DNA from: Deltaproteobacteria bacterium
Lineage (GTDB): Bacteria > Acidobacteriota > Thermoanaerobaculia > Multivoradales > JAHZIX01
Length of the DNA: 64,000 nucleotides
Direction of reading: 5' to 3'
Assembly: GCA_022601195.1 (NCBI GenBank)
Contig: JAHZIX010000049.1
Coordinates: 124,001-188,000 of the forward strand
The notes below the pieces were generated by a model. That model was not told the DNA's origin. It did not search any database and saw nothing but the letters and a program-made list of their open reading frames with translations. Made by a program: the position numbers and the translations under genes. Positions 50,951-60,566 of this stretch are shown here, piece after piece. The first letter of the stretch is position 1, and every line of letters starts with the position of its first letter.

Positions 50951-52312
50951 ATGAAGGCATGGCTTCGACTGTGGTTTGGTTTTCAGATGCCCGTTGGCCG
51001 CAGAGCTTACGCCCTGAGTGGCTTTGCCTTGATGGCCTTGAAATACGGCGTCGATGCGGCAGCCGTGTACTGGGCAACCGATCGGTTCTGGTGGCCTTGG
51101 TCCTACTTTCAGCCGCTGATCTCGGCGCGCATGAATTACTTGGACTCGCTGCCGGCTTGGTTAATAGCTTGCCTCTTCTTGTGGATGCTCCCCTTCCTGT
51201 GGATTGGCGCTTCCATGACCATTCGCCGTTCCATTGACGCTGGCTTGAGTCCGTGGTTCGGCCTCGCTTTCTTTGTACCGGCGGTCAACTACCTCGTCCT
51301 GCTCATTCTTTGCGTCGTCCCACAACGTCCCCCGTCTCAGGCTCCTCTGCTCCGAACCCCTTCCCAAACGGCTGCGGTGGCCCCAGCGGCCGGTATTGGA
51401 GCCTTCCTCGGTCTCGCCGTGGCTTTGCTAGGCGTAGAGCTGGCGGAGAGTTATGGCGCCGCCCTCTTTTTGGGAGCCCCCTTCCTGGTCGGCCTCACCA
51501 GCGCATACCTCTACAACCGCCACGGTGACCGCTCCGTCTCGGGCAGTCTTGGAGTTGCTAGCCTAAGCCTCGCCGTCGCTTTCGGCTGTCTCTTGCTCCT
51601 CGCCTTGGAAGGCTTGGTGTGCATCGCCATGACCGTCCCTATCGCCCTGCCCATCACCCTGGTTGGGGCTCTGTTCGGCCGCAGCTTGGCCAGTGTTTTT
51701 CGCGCTGAATCGGTCCAAGTGTCCCTCTGGTTCCTCGCCCTTCCCCTGCTCTTTGGGGCGGAAGCCCTGGCACCAACCCCACCTCTGAGGGAAGTGGTGA
51801 CCACGGTCGAGATAGATGCAACCCCAGAAGAAGTCTGGGACTACGTCATCCACTTCCCTCCTCTACCAGCCCCCACCGATCTGTGGTTTCGCCTGGGAGT
51901 GGCCTTTCCCCAGAAGGCGAGAATCGAAGGAACCGGCGTGGGAGCGGTTCGGTATTGCGAATTCTCTACCGGTCCTTTCGTCGAACCCATCACGATCTGG
52001 GAACCACCCCATCGCCTGGCTTTTGATGTTTCTTCTCAGCCGGATCCCATGCAGGAGCTCAGCCCCTACCGAAACCTGCGCCCGCCCCATCTGGCGGAGG
52101 GCCTGATTTCTCGGCGAGGAGAGTTCCGTCTCGTTCCCTTACCCGGCGGCCGAACCCGCCTGGAAGGCAGCACCTGGTACACCCTCAAATTCGAGCCCAT
52201 CCCCTATTGGGGCCTGTGGTCCGATGCCATCATTCACCGAATCCATGGGCGTGTTCTCGACCATATTCGAGACTTGGCAGAAGCCGACGGAAGCACAGCA
52301 AAGCCTTCTTGA
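50951..52312 (+). CDS. DUF805-like membrane protein fused to a C-terminal SRPBCC domain
   Basis: The 453-residue protein has an N-terminal membrane domain (about residues 1-275) with eight or nine helices, starting with a DUF805-like MPVGRRAYALSGFALMALKY and RRSIDAGLSPWFGLAFFVP. The C-terminal 160 residues form an SRPBCC domain (VVTTVEIDATPEEVWDYVIHFPPLP, WEPPHRLAFDV, TRLEGSTWYTLKFEPIPYW), which usually binds lipids or other hydrophobic molecules. The ATG at 50951 follows GAGAGGAG. The gene is followed within 31 bases by the glutamate-synthase-like gene, so the two may be one operon. Confidence 0.8.
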   Translation: MKAWLRLWFGFQMPVGRRAYALSGFALMALKYGVDAAAVYWATDRFWWPWSYFQPLISARMNYLDSLPAWLIACLFLWMLPFLWIGASMTIRRSIDAGLSPWFGLAFFVPAVNYLVLLILCVVPQRPPSQAPLLRTPSQTAAVAPAAGIGAFLGLAVALLGVELAESYGAALFLGAPFLVGLTSAYLYNRHGDRSVSGSLGVASLSLAVAFGCLLLLALEGLVCIAMTVPIALPITLVGALFGRSLASVFRAESVQVSLWFLALPLLFGAEALAPTPPLREVVTTVEIDATPEEVWDYVIHFPPLPAPTDLWFRLGVAFPQKARIEGTGVGAVRYCEFSTGPFVEPITIWEPPHRLAFDVSSQPDPMQELSPYRNLRPPHLAEGLISRRGEFRLVPLPGGRTRLEGSTWYTLKFEPIPYWGLWSDAIIHRIHGRVLDHIRDLAEADGSTAKPS

Positions 52313-52343
52313 GCTATCCTCCGTTGCCAGGAGGACAGGGGGA

Positions 52344-53894
52344 ATGACGATTCTCATCGGGTTGCTGGTTGGATTGGGACTAGCCGTTATCGGCGTAGGC
52401 ATTTATGACCTCTTCCAGCGAAAACACGCCATCCTGCGGAACTTTCCGCTCATTGGCCACTTTCGCTATTGGATCGAAGCTCTCGGCCCTGAGCTGCGTC
52501 AATACATCGTCACGGGAAATGACGAGGAACGTCCTTTCACCCGCGATCAGCGCCGTTTCGTCTACGCTTCCGCCAAGAAACAGAACAACTACTTCGGCTT
52601 TGGCTCCGACAATCGCTTCGATACCGCCACCAACTACCCGATTCTCAAGCAGGCCACTTTCGCTTACCCGTCACACTTACCGGGAGAGCCAGGGTACGAT
52701 CCAACCTATCCCTTGCCCGTTGCGAAAATCCTCGGAGCTCCCCGACAGCGACGCCACGCCTTTCGCCCACCCTCCGTGGTGAATATTTCCGCCATGAGCT
52801 TCGGATCTCTGAGCGGCCCCGCCGTCGAGGCTCTCAACCGGGGCGCCCACATCTGCGGCTGCCTTCACAACACCGGCGAAGGAGGCATTTCCCCCCATCA
52901 CCTCCACGGCGGAGATCTGATTTGGCAACTGGGAACCGGATACTTCGGAGCACGCAATGATCAGGGCCGCTTCGACCTGGACTGCTTCCGGGAGCAAATC
53001 GAGGCCCACCCCGTTCGAGCGGTCGAGGTCAAGCTCAGCCAGGGTGCCAAGCCAGGGCGCGGGGGCATTCTTCCCGGAGCCAAAGTCACTGCGGAGATCG
53101 CCGCGATTCGCCGCATTCCTCAAGGTAAGAGCTGTATTAGCCCAGCGGCCCACACCGAGTTCCATGACGCCGATAGCCTGTTGGACTTCGTGGAGTCTCT
53201 AGCGGACGCCACCGGGCGACCCATCGGCATCAAGTCGGCGGTCGGCGACTTGGAATTCTGGAAGGATCTCGCCGGTCTCATGGAGACGGGCAACCGAGGG
53301 GTCGACTTCATTGCTATCGATGGTGGAGAGGGAGGCACGGGAGCTGCTCCTTTGGCCTTCTCAGATCACGTCTCCCTACCCTTCCGATTGGGGATGGGGA
53401 GGGTCTTCCCGATCTTCGCGGAGCGGGGGCTGGACCGGAAAATCCTCTTTATGGGAGCCGGCAAGCTCGGTTTCGCAGAGAACGCCCTGGTGGCCTTCAC
53501 CCTCGGCTGCGACATGATCAACATTGCCCGAGAAGCCATGCTGGCCGTTGGCTGCATCCAGGCCCAACGTTGCCACACGGGTCATTGCCCAACGGGGGTC
53601 GCAACTCAGAACAAATGGCTCATGCGGGGCCTCGACCCCACCGACAAAGCTGCCCGCTTCGCCAACTACGTCGTCACCCTGCGCCACGAGATCCTCTCCT
53701 TGGCCCATGCCGCCGGTCACCCTCACCCGGCTTTCCTCCATTTCGACCAAATGGATATCGTCGACGCCGGCAACTCAGCCCGCACCTTGGGGGAGGTCTT
53801 CAAATATCGGGAGGATTGGGGTCTACCAAGCGCCGAAGACTTGGCCAAGGTTCGGGAAATCATGGACCAGGGACCGACCCACCAAAGTTCTTGA
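52344..53894 (+). CDS. FMN-binding glutamate synthase-family protein with N-terminal membrane helix
   Basis: The 516-residue protein has an N-terminal membrane helix (about 3-24) and then the FMN-binding domain of glutamate synthase: SAMSFGSLSGPAVEALN, HNTGEGGISPHH, QGAKPGRGGILPG, IDGGEGGTGAAP. The 3Fe-4S cysteines are Cys404, Cys410 and Cys415 in CIQAQRCHTGHCPTG. The amidotransferase domain of true GltB is absent, so this is the stand-alone class sometimes annotated GltB2, whose reaction is not settled. AGGAGG precedes the ATG at 52344. It lies 31 bases after the DUF805-SRPBCC gene. Confidence 0.9.
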   Translation: MTILIGLLVGLGLAVIGVGIYDLFQRKHAILRNFPLIGHFRYWIEALGPELRQYIVTGNDEERPFTRDQRRFVYASAKKQNNYFGFGSDNRFDTATNYPILKQATFAYPSHLPGEPGYDPTYPLPVAKILGAPRQRRHAFRPPSVVNISAMSFGSLSGPAVEALNRGAHICGCLHNTGEGGISPHHLHGGDLIWQLGTGYFGARNDQGRFDLDCFREQIEAHPVRAVEVKLSQGAKPGRGGILPGAKVTAEIAAIRRIPQGKSCISPAAHTEFHDADSLLDFVESLADATGRPIGIKSAVGDLEFWKDLAGLMETGNRGVDFIAIDGGEGGTGAAPLAFSDHVSLPFRLGMGRVFPIFAERGLDRKILFMGAGKLGFAENALVAFTLGCDMINIAREAMLAVGCIQAQRCHTGHCPTGVATQNKWLMRGLDPTDKAARFANYVVTLRHEILSLAHAAGHPHPAFLHFDQMDIVDAGNSARTLGEVFKYREDWGLPSAEDLAKVREIMDQGPTHQSS

Positions 53895-53931
53895 CCGTCT
53901 TTGGAGCTCCGAGAGATCTCGAAGGAGGCTC

Positions 53932-56778
53932 TCAGCCCACCTTGCGGCGTTTCTTGCGAACCGGCTTCGGGAGCACCTTCTTTAGGTATTGGCCGGTATA
54001 GCTCCCTTTCACCTTGGAGACCTCCTCTGGGGTACCAGAAGCCACCAACTGCCCTCCTCCATCGCCACCTTCCGGTCCCAGGTCGACAATCCAGTCGGCA
54101 GCCCGGATGACGTCCAGGTTGTGCTCGATGATGAGCACCGTATTGCCCAGATCCACGAGGCGCTGCAACAGGGAGAGAAGCTTGCCCACATCGTCGAAAT
54201 GAAGACCCGTGGTGGGTTCGTCGAGGAGGTAAAGAGTCTGTCCGGTGGACCGTTTGCACAGCTCCCGCGCCAGCTTGACCCGCTGCGCCTCACCCCCGGA
54301 AAGAGTTGTCGCCGGCTGACCGAGACGGATGTACCCGAGGCCCACTTCGTTCAGCGTCCCCAGCACCCGGGCGATGGGGGGAATATTGGTGAACGTCTCC
54401 AAAGCCTGTTCGACGGTGAGGTCTAAAATGTCCGCGATACTGAGGCCCTTATAACGAACCGTTAGCGTTTCCCGCCCGTAGCGCTTGCCACCGCAAACCT
54501 CACAGGTAACGTAGATGTCCGGCAGGAAATGCATCTCGATCTTGATCTGCCCATCGCCGCTACAAGCCTCGCAACGCCCACCTTTGACATTGAAACTAAA
54601 CCGGCCCGGTTTGTAGCCCCGCATACGCGCTTCCGGCGTTTTCGCCATGAGGTTGCGAATGTGGTTGAAGACGTTGGTATAGGTCGCGGGATTGGAGCGC
54701 GGGGTACGACCGATGGGACTCTGGTCGATGGCGATTACCTTGTCGAGCCCCTCCAGCCCCAGCAGACGATCGTGCTCCCCGGGGCGATCTCCGGCCCGAT
54801 AAAAATGCTTGGCCAGAGCCTTGTAGAGGATGTCGTTGATCAAGGTGCTCTTGCCGGAGCCGCTAACCCCAGTCACCACCGTGAGAATCCCGGTGGGAAT
54901 CTCCACCCGTAGATTCTTCAAATTGTTCTGGCGAGCCCCTTCGATGACGATGGGCTCACTCTTGGCAGCGCGGCGCTCCGCCGGCATGGGAACCGAAAGG
55001 TCGCCGTTCAAGTACCTAGCGGTGAGGGACTCCCCCCGGCGGCAGATGTCTTCGGCAGAACCCTGTGCCACCACTTCGCCACCGTGGACTCCTGCGCCAG
55101 GACCTAGGTCGATAACCCAATCCGCAGCTCGAATGGTCTCCTCATCGTGCTCCACCACCAGCACTGAATTGCCCAGGTCGCGCATCTCCTGCAAGGTCGA
55201 GATCAGCTTGGCGTTGTCCCGCTGATGAAGCCCGATGGAAGGCTCGTCCAGCACGTAGAGGACCCCCATGAGCTTCGAGCCGATCTGCGTCGCCAAACGA
55301 ATGCGCTGGCTCTCTCCTCCCGACAGGGTTCCGGAGGAGCGCTCCAGAGTCAGGTAACCAACCCCGACGTCATGGAGAAAAGTAAGCCGATCGATAATCT
55401 CCTGCACCACTTTGTTGGCGATCTTCCGATCCCGATCGCTGAGCAGAAGGTCGGCCATCCAATCTTTGAATTGGCTCACCGGCAACTGTCCGAGCTGATC
55501 GATGGGAACCTCGCCGACGGTCACCGCGAGAGCTTCCGGACGCAGCCGCCGCCCCAGGCAGGAGGGGCAACGATCGATGGACATGTACTTCTCGATCTCC
55601 GTCCGAATCGTGGCGGAGTCCGTTTCCCGGTACCGGCGCTGCAAGGTCGGAATCACTCCTTCGTAGGAGCCCTCCCACTCGTAGCTCGACTTCTTCCCCT
55701 CGAAACGGAAGGTCATCTCTTTTCCTTCCGTGCCCTGGAGAATGGCGTGACGGGCCTTTTTCGGCAGCTTCTTCCAGGGGTCGTCGAGGGAAAAGCCCAT
55801 CTCTTCGGCGAGGGTTTCCACCATGCGCATGCGCCAGGACTTGCTTCCCGTAGGCCACGGGGCCACCGCACCTTGATTGATGGATAGCGCCGGGTCCGGG
55901 AGAATCTTGTCGTCGTCGATGGACATGAGGGTGCCCAACCCGGAACAGTCCGGGCAGGCGCCATAGGGGCTGTTGAAAGAAAACAGCCGCGGCGTCACTT
56001 CCGCCAGACCCCCGCCGCAGTCGGAACAAGAGTAGTTCTGGGATAGGGTTTCTTCTTCCCCTCCCTGGGGCGCCAGAACGACCAAGCCTCCCGCCACCTT
56101 GAGGGCCGTCTCCAAGGAGTCCGCCAGCCGCTTGGCGATCCCCTCCTTGACCACCAGCCGGTCCACGACAATGTCGATATCGTGCTTCTTCTTTTTGTCC
56201 AAAGCCGGCGGCTCGCCGCCCAGCTCTACTTGTTCCCCATCGATCCGGGCTCGAATGAAGCCTTCCCGACTCATCTGCTCCAGCTGCTTCTTATACTCGC
56301 CCTTCTTGCCACGAACGAACGGGGCGTAGATCACCAGGCGGGTTTTCTCCGGCATCTCCAAGACTCGATCCACCATCTGCTGCACCGTCTGGGGGCGGAT
56401 CGTCTGGCCGCACTCCGGGCAATGGGGCACGCCGATGGAAGCGTAGAGCAGACGCAGATAGTCGTGAATCTCCGTAATCGTGCCGACGGTAGAGCGGGGA
56501 TTGCGGGAAACAGATTTCTGTTCGATGGAGATGGCCGGCGACAGGCCCTCGATGGAATCGACGTCTGGTTTCTCCATTTGCTGGAGAAACTGTCGAGCGT
56601 AGGAGGACAGCGATTCCACATAGCGCCGCTGCCCCTCGGCGAAGAGGGTGTCGAAAGCCAGAGAAGACTTGCCGCTTCCCGAAACCCCGGTGATCACCAC
56701 CAACTGGTTGCGGGGGATGGCGACCTCGATGTTGCGTAGATTGTGCTCGCGGGCTCCGCGGACGGTAATGGAATCCAT
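53932..56778 (-). CDS. uvrA: Excinuclease ABC subunit A
   Basis: The 948-residue protein is UvrA, the damage-recognition ATPase of nucleotide excision repair. It has two ABC modules with Walker A GVSGSGKSS (31-39) and a second GVSGSGKST, signatures TLSGGESQRIRLATQI and TLSGGEAQRVKLAREL, and the zinc-finger cysteine pairs CPEC, CSDC/CPDC, CPSC and CEAC/CEVC. The insertion domain is complete and length is normal (about 940). The ATG at 56778 (MDSITVRGAREHNL) matches the family start; the frame is open to 56847. It is convergent with the FMN glutamate-synthase-like gene. Confidence 0.98.
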   Translation of the reverse strand: MDSITVRGAREHNLRNIEVAIPRNQLVVITGVSGSGKSSLAFDTLFAEGQRRYVESLSSYARQFLQQMEKPDVDSIEGLSPAISIEQKSVSRNPRSTVGTITEIHDYLRLLYASIGVPHCPECGQTIRPQTVQQMVDRVLEMPEKTRLVIYAPFVRGKKGEYKKQLEQMSREGFIRARIDGEQVELGGEPPALDKKKKHDIDIVVDRLVVKEGIAKRLADSLETALKVAGGLVVLAPQGGEEETLSQNYSCSDCGGGLAEVTPRLFSFNSPYGACPDCSGLGTLMSIDDDKILPDPALSINQGAVAPWPTGSKSWRMRMVETLAEEMGFSLDDPWKKLPKKARHAILQGTEGKEMTFRFEGKKSSYEWEGSYEGVIPTLQRRYRETDSATIRTEIEKYMSIDRCPSCLGRRLRPEALAVTVGEVPIDQLGQLPVSQFKDWMADLLLSDRDRKIANKVVQEIIDRLTFLHDVGVGYLTLERSSGTLSGGESQRIRLATQIGSKLMGVLYVLDEPSIGLHQRDNAKLISTLQEMRDLGNSVLVVEHDEETIRAADWVIDLGPGAGVHGGEVVAQGSAEDICRRGESLTARYLNGDLSVPMPAERRAAKSEPIVIEGARQNNLKNLRVEIPTGILTVVTGVSGSGKSTLINDILYKALAKHFYRAGDRPGEHDRLLGLEGLDKVIAIDQSPIGRTPRSNPATYTNVFNHIRNLMAKTPEARMRGYKPGRFSFNVKGGRCEACSGDGQIKIEMHFLPDIYVTCEVCGGKRYGRETLTVRYKGLSIADILDLTVEQALETFTNIPPIARVLGTLNEVGLGYIRLGQPATTLSGGEAQRVKLARELCKRSTGQTLYLLDEPTTGLHFDDVGKLLSLLQRLVDLGNTVLIIEHNLDVIRAADWIVDLGPEGGDGGGQLVASGTPEEVSKVKGSYTGQYLKKVLPKPVRKKRRKVG

Positions 56779-56926
56779 GGTAGCGGCGAACTGTACCAGA
56801 GCCGACGCACTAGCTGCATACCAAAGCCCGCAACGGAAAAGGCCCACAACGGAAAAAGAGCGGAACCTTGCGGCCCGCCCTTTTTCCTGAATGCTGCCTC
56901 TGCCCCGAAAGGCAGGTCGGAGTTGC

Positions 56927-58456
56927 CTATTCGAAGATCGGGTCTATTTCCCACCGATCTTCCGGAAGCTCGTCCTCGATATCCGGGGTGTCGTCGTCAT
57001 CGTTGGCATTGCCCTGGGGCTGATCGCCGCCATCGGACTGGTCGCCATCCTCTGCCGTGTCGTTGCCGTTACCCTGCTCGCCAACGTCACCACCACCGCC
57101 ACCGGGGGTGGTCGTCGAAGTGGTTTGGATAGCTGGGATGTTCATGCCGAGAAAGCGCAGGTTGTCCCAAACCTCGCCCTTGATCTTGACCTGAGACACA
57201 GCGCGGACCGCCTGCCCCAAAGCACCCCTCGGGTCGAGCTGGTTGGGACCGAAGACATAGGGTCCCAAGCCCACTCGAGGGATCTCAGCCCCAAAGGAAT
57301 CGTTGATCACCTCGATCATTTCGTTGGCAACGAAGGCGTATCCAAAGGGAGAGGCATGAACGCCGTCATAGGAGAACAACCCTCCGGTGAGGAAATCGAA
57401 GCCATAGTCGATACCTCCGACCACCGTGCCTTCGGCACCGAGCTGCCGGAAAGAGCGATTGAGGTCGTAGAAGGCGGCGCCCACTTCGTTGGCGACGGTC
57501 TGAATGATCGAGTTGAAAGCTGCGATGCGGTTGGTGATGGTGGCCGTCTCCGCGGCGTCGAGAATCACCTGCCCGGGCAATGGCTGGCCGTTACCGCCGA
57601 GGAAGGTCGGGATTCCGAAGCCTTGGGCGAGAAGCCCACCGGCAGTCAGCAGCACGTGATCATTGAGAGCCAACGGGCCGTTGGGGCCGAGCAGGGGAAT
57701 CAAATTTCCTGCCGGGTCCGTCACGGGCTGATTGGTGGCCGGGTTGATCACCACCGGAGCCAGGGTGGTAACGAAGGGAATGGCCGTCACCTCTGGAAGG
57801 TTTGCGATCATCAATCCAGCGCCGGTGGCCGCCAGGCTACTGACGATGGCCCGATAATCCGCTTCGAAACTGGCCGCGGTGGTCAAGGTCACCCCGTCGA
57901 TCACCGTACCGCTGGTGGCAGCTCCCAAGGCGTCGTTGCTGCCGATCCAAATGGTAATGAAGGTCGGCTGCAGGGCGAGAGCTTGTTGCAGAGCTGTTCC
58001 CTGTCCCCGAAGAACCAGATCGAAGGGCCCCATGCCGTCCGTCACCGTACGCAGCAAGTCTCCCGCGTCCGCACCTGGAATGCCCAGGTTGTTGTAGGGC
58101 CGCGGCAGATTCAAATTGGTCGGAACTCCGAGGCCCGGCAAGGCTCCGAAGATCGGTGGCACCAGGTTGGCGAGAAACATGGGCGGGGTGATTCCGGGAG
58201 CTCCTAGCAGAGGCTGCTCGAATCCGGCATCGCCGCCGGTAGCTTGCCGATGGATCAGCGCCGGATAGCTGTTGATCTGAAAGGTATCGAGCCAACCACC
58301 GCTGACGATGGCTGCGGTGAGACTGTCACCCATGGACACGTAGCGGGAAAAGTCCGCACTTCCGGTATCGACCTGAGCGGCCACCGGAGCACCGACAAAG
58401 AGGGTCGCTACCAAGGCGACCACAGCGAGAAGGCTTGTCGTCTGTTTCATCTTCAT
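56927..58456 (-). CDS. Secreted GDSL/SGNH hydrolase with acidic C-terminal tail
   Basis: The 509-residue protein has a signal peptide (about 1-28) and an SGNH hydrolase domain. Block I is YVSMGDSLTA with Ser45 as the nucleophile; the GxND block reads WIGSNDALGA; block V is YDGVHASPFGYAFVANEMI with Asp and His of the triad. The C-terminal 70 residues are Gly/Asp/Glu-rich, a flexible acidic tail. Such enzymes are esterases or lipases. It starts 14 bases after the FadL-type gene, so an operon for lipid hydrolysis and uptake is likely. The start codon follows a short AGGAGAG. Confidence 0.9.
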   Translation of the reverse strand: MKMKQTTSLLAVVALVATLFVGAPVAAQVDTGSADFSRYVSMGDSLTAAIVSGGWLDTFQINSYPALIHRQATGGDAGFEQPLLGAPGITPPMFLANLVPPIFGALPGLGVPTNLNLPRPYNNLGIPGADAGDLLRTVTDGMGPFDLVLRGQGTALQQALALQPTFITIWIGSNDALGAATSGTVIDGVTLTTAASFEADYRAIVSSLAATGAGLMIANLPEVTAIPFVTTLAPVVINPATNQPVTDPAGNLIPLLGPNGPLALNDHVLLTAGGLLAQGFGIPTFLGGNGQPLPGQVILDAAETATITNRIAAFNSIIQTVANEVGAAFYDLNRSFRQLGAEGTVVGGIDYGFDFLTGGLFSYDGVHASPFGYAFVANEMIEVINDSFGAEIPRVGLGPYVFGPNQLDPRGALGQAVRAVSQVKIKGEVWDNLRFLGMNIPAIQTTSTTTPGGGGGDVGEQGNGNDTAEDGDQSDGGDQPQGNANDDDDTPDIEDELPEDRWEIDPIFE

Positions 58457-58470
58457 CTCTCCTTCTCGCC

Positions 58471-59760
58471 TTACCAGTTGTAGGTCGCGCCAAACAGGAC
58501 GGCGCTAGTCTGGTAGGTACCGAAGAACCCATCCAGGTTGTTGGTAGTGGTGCGATCATCGGAATCCAAGTACATGAGCGCTAGATCCACCTTGCCACCG
58601 GCAGTGCCGTATCCCAGGGTAAACACCGTGCGGTCCGAGTCGGGGAGCAGAGGTCCGACCCCTTCTTCGGGCTGGGGGCTCTCGTCGAAACCAACTCCGA
58701 AACGCCATTCAGAGCCGCTTCCGGTGGAGTAATTGAATCCGAGCCGATAGTTGTTGGCGTCCTCGTAGTCCTGAGGAATGATGCTACTCAGGCCGGGAAA
58801 ACCGACGAAGGTCAAGGGCAGCTGATCGAAACTGCTCCAACCGGTCCAGTTGATGTCGACCTCGGTGAGCAGCTTTTCGGTGAGATTGAAAGCGAATCCC
58901 AGGCTGGCCATGTCCGGAAACTCGATGGTGGTGGTAATCGGTACTGTCGAACCAAAAGGTAGCAACCCCGCGACAACGGCATCGAATTGAGGAATGCCCG
59001 TCAGGATCTGGGTGAAATGGCCGTCACCGGAGTAATCCACCTCGACCTTGGAGCGATAGGAAAGCCCCCAGGAAAAGGCGCTACCTACCTTGTGGAGAAT
59101 GCCGGCATTCCAGCCGAATCCGGAATCCATGTCACTCTCCAGGTCTACGGCTGCGATGTCCGCTACCCCGCCGGTGAAAGGGTTGATGGAAGGCACGGCA
59201 CGCTCCAGCTCAACCGTAGTGAAACGACCGATCAAACCGACACCAATGCCGAAGTTCTGGGTCAGCAGAACGCCGATGGTCGGGTTGAGGTCCACCACTT
59301 GCAACTCGGCACGCTGAGAGATGAACCGACCAGTGAACGTACTCGGGTTCTCCCATTCGGTAGCCAGGCCGAAGGGGCTGGTCAAACCGATGCCAAATTT
59401 CCATGTCTGATTGATGGGTCGGACCCAGTAGAGGTGAGGAGGAAACGCATCGAGGTCCTTGAGATCCTCGCGAACTCCATCCCCCGGGAAGGGTGAGGCA
59501 CCGGTAAACTCGCTACCATTGACGTGGATCCAAGTGAAACCCGTGGTGATTTGCTGCTTTTCAACGAAAGCAAGACCGCCCGCGTTGTGAAAAAGAAGAG
59601 AGGGATCATCCGCTTGCGCGGTGAAAGCGCCGGCCATCCCCATCCCCTTGCTGCCCTGCTCGAAGATGCCAAATGCCGCACCGTAGGCAGTAGCTGGAAC
59701 CAGCAACGCCAGCACCAACAAGACGGCCCAATTTGCCGAAGATCTCTGCCACTTTTTCAT
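58471..59760 (-). CDS. FadL/TodX-type outer-membrane channel
   Basis: The 429-residue protein has a signal peptide (about 1-28) and the FadL N-terminal hatch pattern AAFGIFEQGSKGMGMAGAFTAQADDPSLLFHNAGGLAFVE. The rest has the alternating strands of a 14-strand barrel, ending in AVLFGATYNW with aromatic C-terminal residue. FadL channels carry fatty acids and other hydrophobic compounds across the outer membrane. It is followed by the secreted GDSL hydrolase on the same strand, which fits use of released lipids. The ATG at 59760 follows AGGAGG. Confidence 0.92.
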   Translation of the reverse strand: MKKWQRSSANWAVLLVLALLVPATAYGAAFGIFEQGSKGMGMAGAFTAQADDPSLLFHNAGGLAFVEKQQITTGFTWIHVNGSEFTGASPFPGDGVREDLKDLDAFPPHLYWVRPINQTWKFGIGLTSPFGLATEWENPSTFTGRFISQRAELQVVDLNPTIGVLLTQNFGIGVGLIGRFTTVELERAVPSINPFTGGVADIAAVDLESDMDSGFGWNAGILHKVGSAFSWGLSYRSKVEVDYSGDGHFTQILTGIPQFDAVVAGLLPFGSTVPITTTIEFPDMASLGFAFNLTEKLLTEVDINWTGWSSFDQLPLTFVGFPGLSSIIPQDYEDANNYRLGFNYSTGSGSEWRFGVGFDESPQPEEGVGPLLPDSDRTVFTLGYGTAGGKVDLALMYLDSDDRTTTNNLDGFFGTYQTSAVLFGATYNW

Positions 59761-59833
59761 TCCCAATGCCTCCTAGAAGCTGTGGACGTATGGAATATCT
59801 ATTGAAGGAAGAGTTAGCAATCTGCTACAAACA

Positions 59834-60400
59834 ATGACGATAGAAGAAGGTCTACTAGCTGTCAACGATACGCTGTATGAGAGTATGCTACTCGATAGCA
59901 ACCCCTGGAGTACCATGGAACCTGAGCACAAGACCCAACGAGCCACTCATGACGAGGTCGGCGAATATCTCGCAGAACTCTTCGATTCTCCTTACCACGA
60001 CGACGAAAACGGCCATTTCTATGTCCGTTACGGTAGCACGGTGCTCGAAATTGCCGTCGAGCCCTACGGTCCGGAAGAAACGGTCGTTCTGATCATGGCC
60101 TACTGCGTTCAAGGGGTCGATCTCAGAGAGAATCTGCTCCTTGGTCTGTTGGAAGTCAATCACCAACTCCCCTTTGGTGCTTTCTCCTTGGTGGGCAACG
60201 ATATTTTCTTTTCCCACTCTCTCTTCGGCCGTAGCCTGGATGCCCGCACCCTGCTCCAAGCCATCGAAGCCGTAGCCACCATCTCGGACGAATACGATGG
60301 CCGCATCGTCGCCCGCTACGAAGGCCAGACTGCCCTGGAACGCATTCACGACACCGGAGGCCGCAAACGCCGACGCCAGGGTGGCACGATGGATCCATAG
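59834..60400 (+). CDS. YbjN-like/T3SS chaperone-fold protein
   Basis: The 188-residue protein has the alpha-beta pattern of the YbjN family (fold of type III secretion chaperones): an N-terminal EEVGEYLAELF-like helix, the strand pair HFYVRYGSTVLEIAVEP, and ENLLLGLLEVNHQLPFGAFSLVGNDIFFSHSLFGRSLD, followed by a helix and a basic tail (RKRRRQGG). YbjN-like proteins are cytoplasmic and of unclear function. The ribosome binding site is weak. It lies between the divergent FadL gene and smpB. Confidence 0.75.
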   Translation: MTIEEGLLAVNDTLYESMLLDSNPWSTMEPEHKTQRATHDEVGEYLAELFDSPYHDDENGHFYVRYGSTVLEIAVEPYGPEETVVLIMAYCVQGVDLRENLLLGLLEVNHQLPFGAFSLVGNDIFFSHSLFGRSLDARTLLQAIEAVATISDEYDGRIVARYEGQTALERIHDTGGRKRRRQGGTMDP

Positions 60401-60566
60401 CTCCTGTAGGAGCCATCGGCGGGACACCTACCGAGGCCCCTCCCCAGGAACTAGGAACGTATCGAGACGCCTCGCCCCCTGGCAGGATCAGGTGATGTCC
60501 TGGTCTGAAGTGAGAGGAATCTCTGAGGCGCCCTCTTTCCCGGGATCTCCTGGAGCGCCCTGAGTC

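Noticed and set aside
56891-58207. 438-codon plus-strand frame
   Set aside because: It lies antisense to the GDSL hydrolase, whose catalytic blocks are intact; the frame is a composition effect.
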